Source: Prochloron sp965198675
Lineage (GTDB): Bacteria; Cyanobacteriota; Cyanobacteriia; Cyanobacteriales; Prochloraceae
Length of the DNA stretch: 64,000 bases
Assembly (NCBI GenBank): GCA_965198675.1
Contig: OZ240666.1
Span: 1,612,001 to 1,676,000 of the forward strand
Reading direction: 5' to 3'
This document shows, in pieces, positions 63,436 to 64,000 of this stretch (positions are counted from its first letter, which is position 1; each line of letters starts with the position of its first letter). The notes beneath the pieces are model-generated. The model ran no database searches. It was not told where the DNA came from and saw only the letters and a program-made list of their open reading frames with translations. Position numbers and translations under genes: made by a program.

Positions 63436-64000
63436 CTAACTCTTTTCCCGTTCCTGCTCCTCAGTTCCTTGCTTGCGCAACCCTAAGGCTATTTTACTAT
63501 GCTTTTCGATTTGTCCCATAACCTGTTTGGCTCTTTTAATTACTGTTGCTGGTAAACCTGCCAAACGACCTGCTTCAATACCGTAGGAACGGTCTGCACC
63601 TCCGGGATGCACCTGATGTAAGAAGACGATTTCCTCGGGCAATTCCTTGACTGTCACCTGATAATTTGCTACATTAGTAAGGATGGAAGCTAGTTCGTTC
63701 AGTTCGTGATAATGAGTGGCAAAAATCGTGCGAGGGCGAATCTCCACTGCCAAATATTCCGCTACTGCCCAAGCTATGGAAAGACCATCAAAAGTAGCAG
63801 TTCCTCGCCCGATTTCATCTAGCAGCACTAAAGATTTAGCACTGGCATGATTGAGAATATTGGCAGTCTCGTTCATCTCTACCATAAAAGTAGATTGACC
63901 CGAAGACACGTCATCTACCGCTCCAACTCGGGTAAAGATGCGATCGCAGATGCCCAATTTTGCCCCGGTAGCGGGGACGAAACTCCCGGTCTGGGCCATT
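63436..64000 (-). CDS. mutS: DNA mismatch repair protein MutS (partial C-terminal part)
   Basis: The minus-strand frame is open from the window edge to a stop at 63436. It begins MAQTGSFVPATGAKLGICDR IFTRVGAVDDVSSGQSTFMV EMNETANIL, the MutS ATPase after Walker A, and has LVLLDEIGRGTATFDGLSIA (Walker B) and ATHYHELNEL. It ends with the helix-turn-helix region (YGIEAGRLAGLPATVIKRAK QVM) and a charged tail. It recognises mismatches and recruits MutL. The N-terminal part lies outside the window. Confidence 0.96.
   Translation of the reverse strand, partial: MAQTGSFVPATGAKLGICDRIFTRVGAVDDVSSGQSTFMVEMNETANILNHASAKSLVLLDEIGRGTATFDGLSIAWAVAEYLAVEIRPRTIFATHYHELNELASILTNVANYQVTVKELPEEIVFLHQVHPGGADRSYGIEAGRLAGLPATVIKRAKQVMGQIEKHSKIALGLRKQGTEEQEREKS

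Overview
The window is a piece of a cyanobacterial chromosome, most likely from a filamentous, Oscillatoriales-like species; that grade is an inference, and no species can be named from the sequence alone. The cyanobacterial calls rest on a mycosporine-like amino acid cluster (mysABCD), a typical 16S-tRNA-Ile-23S-5S operon, a SasA kinase with a KaiB-like N-terminus, minCDE, PEP carboxylase, many GCGATCGC (HIP1-type) sites, short tandem repeats and group II introns. Many genes are broken or duplicated, so this looks like a genome under repeat expansion and decay.

Layout. 0-5.5 kb: the 5' part of a glyQ copy (minus), then mysA-mysB-mysC-mysD, which should turn a sedoheptulose-7-phosphate-derived cyclitol into a two-amino-acid sunscreen. 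5.7-10.8 kb: a complete rRNA operon with promoter and terminator. 11-11.7 kb: remnants of toxin-antitoxin genes. 11.9-16.7 kb: PP2C phosphatase, argH, a double-Nudix protein and a small membrane protein. 16.7-22.4 kb: a group II intron graveyard. It holds an intron nested inside an intron, an inverted second copy of the outer intron, two further domain V remnants, a maturase HNH tail and a large heptamer minisatellite. 22.4-24.3 kb: a nonsense-interrupted FkbM methyltransferase, and a broken integron-type integrase abutting a broken NTPase. 24.4-32.6 kb: two MscS channels, a TPR protein, an antiporter with an in-frame stop, a RimK pair and exonuclease III. 32.7-40.5 kb (minus): ppc, minE, minD, an IS5-type element, minC and sasA. 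41-45.7 kb: a GH57 enzyme, a duplicated block, a second glyQ and folB. 46.2-53.2 kb: a PepSY/His-rich/outer-membrane/two-component locus, probably for metal sensing, with a Ser/Thr kinase and HNH gene between the regulator and the sensor. 53.2-57.5 kb: the parental duplicated block with dnaK, an orphan IscB-type omega RNA and a Uma2 nuclease. 57.2-63.3 kb (minus): an outer-membrane-like protein, a CHAT protease, and a Septu-like PtuA/PtuB pair in which ptuB is split by an IscB element. The window ends inside mutS.

Three themes link the regions. First, palindromic repeat elements are inserted in frame inside at least six genes (glyQ copy 2, the Nudix linker, minC twice, sasA twice, the sensor kinase, the outer-membrane gene). 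Second, five otherwise complete genes each carry exactly one in-frame stop. Third, segmental duplications have scattered pieces of glyQ, dnaK, the sensor kinase and the CHAT gene. The most notable system is the IscB element: it sits inside the HNH motif of the Septu nuclease gene, and a homologous orphan omega RNA lies about 3 kb away.
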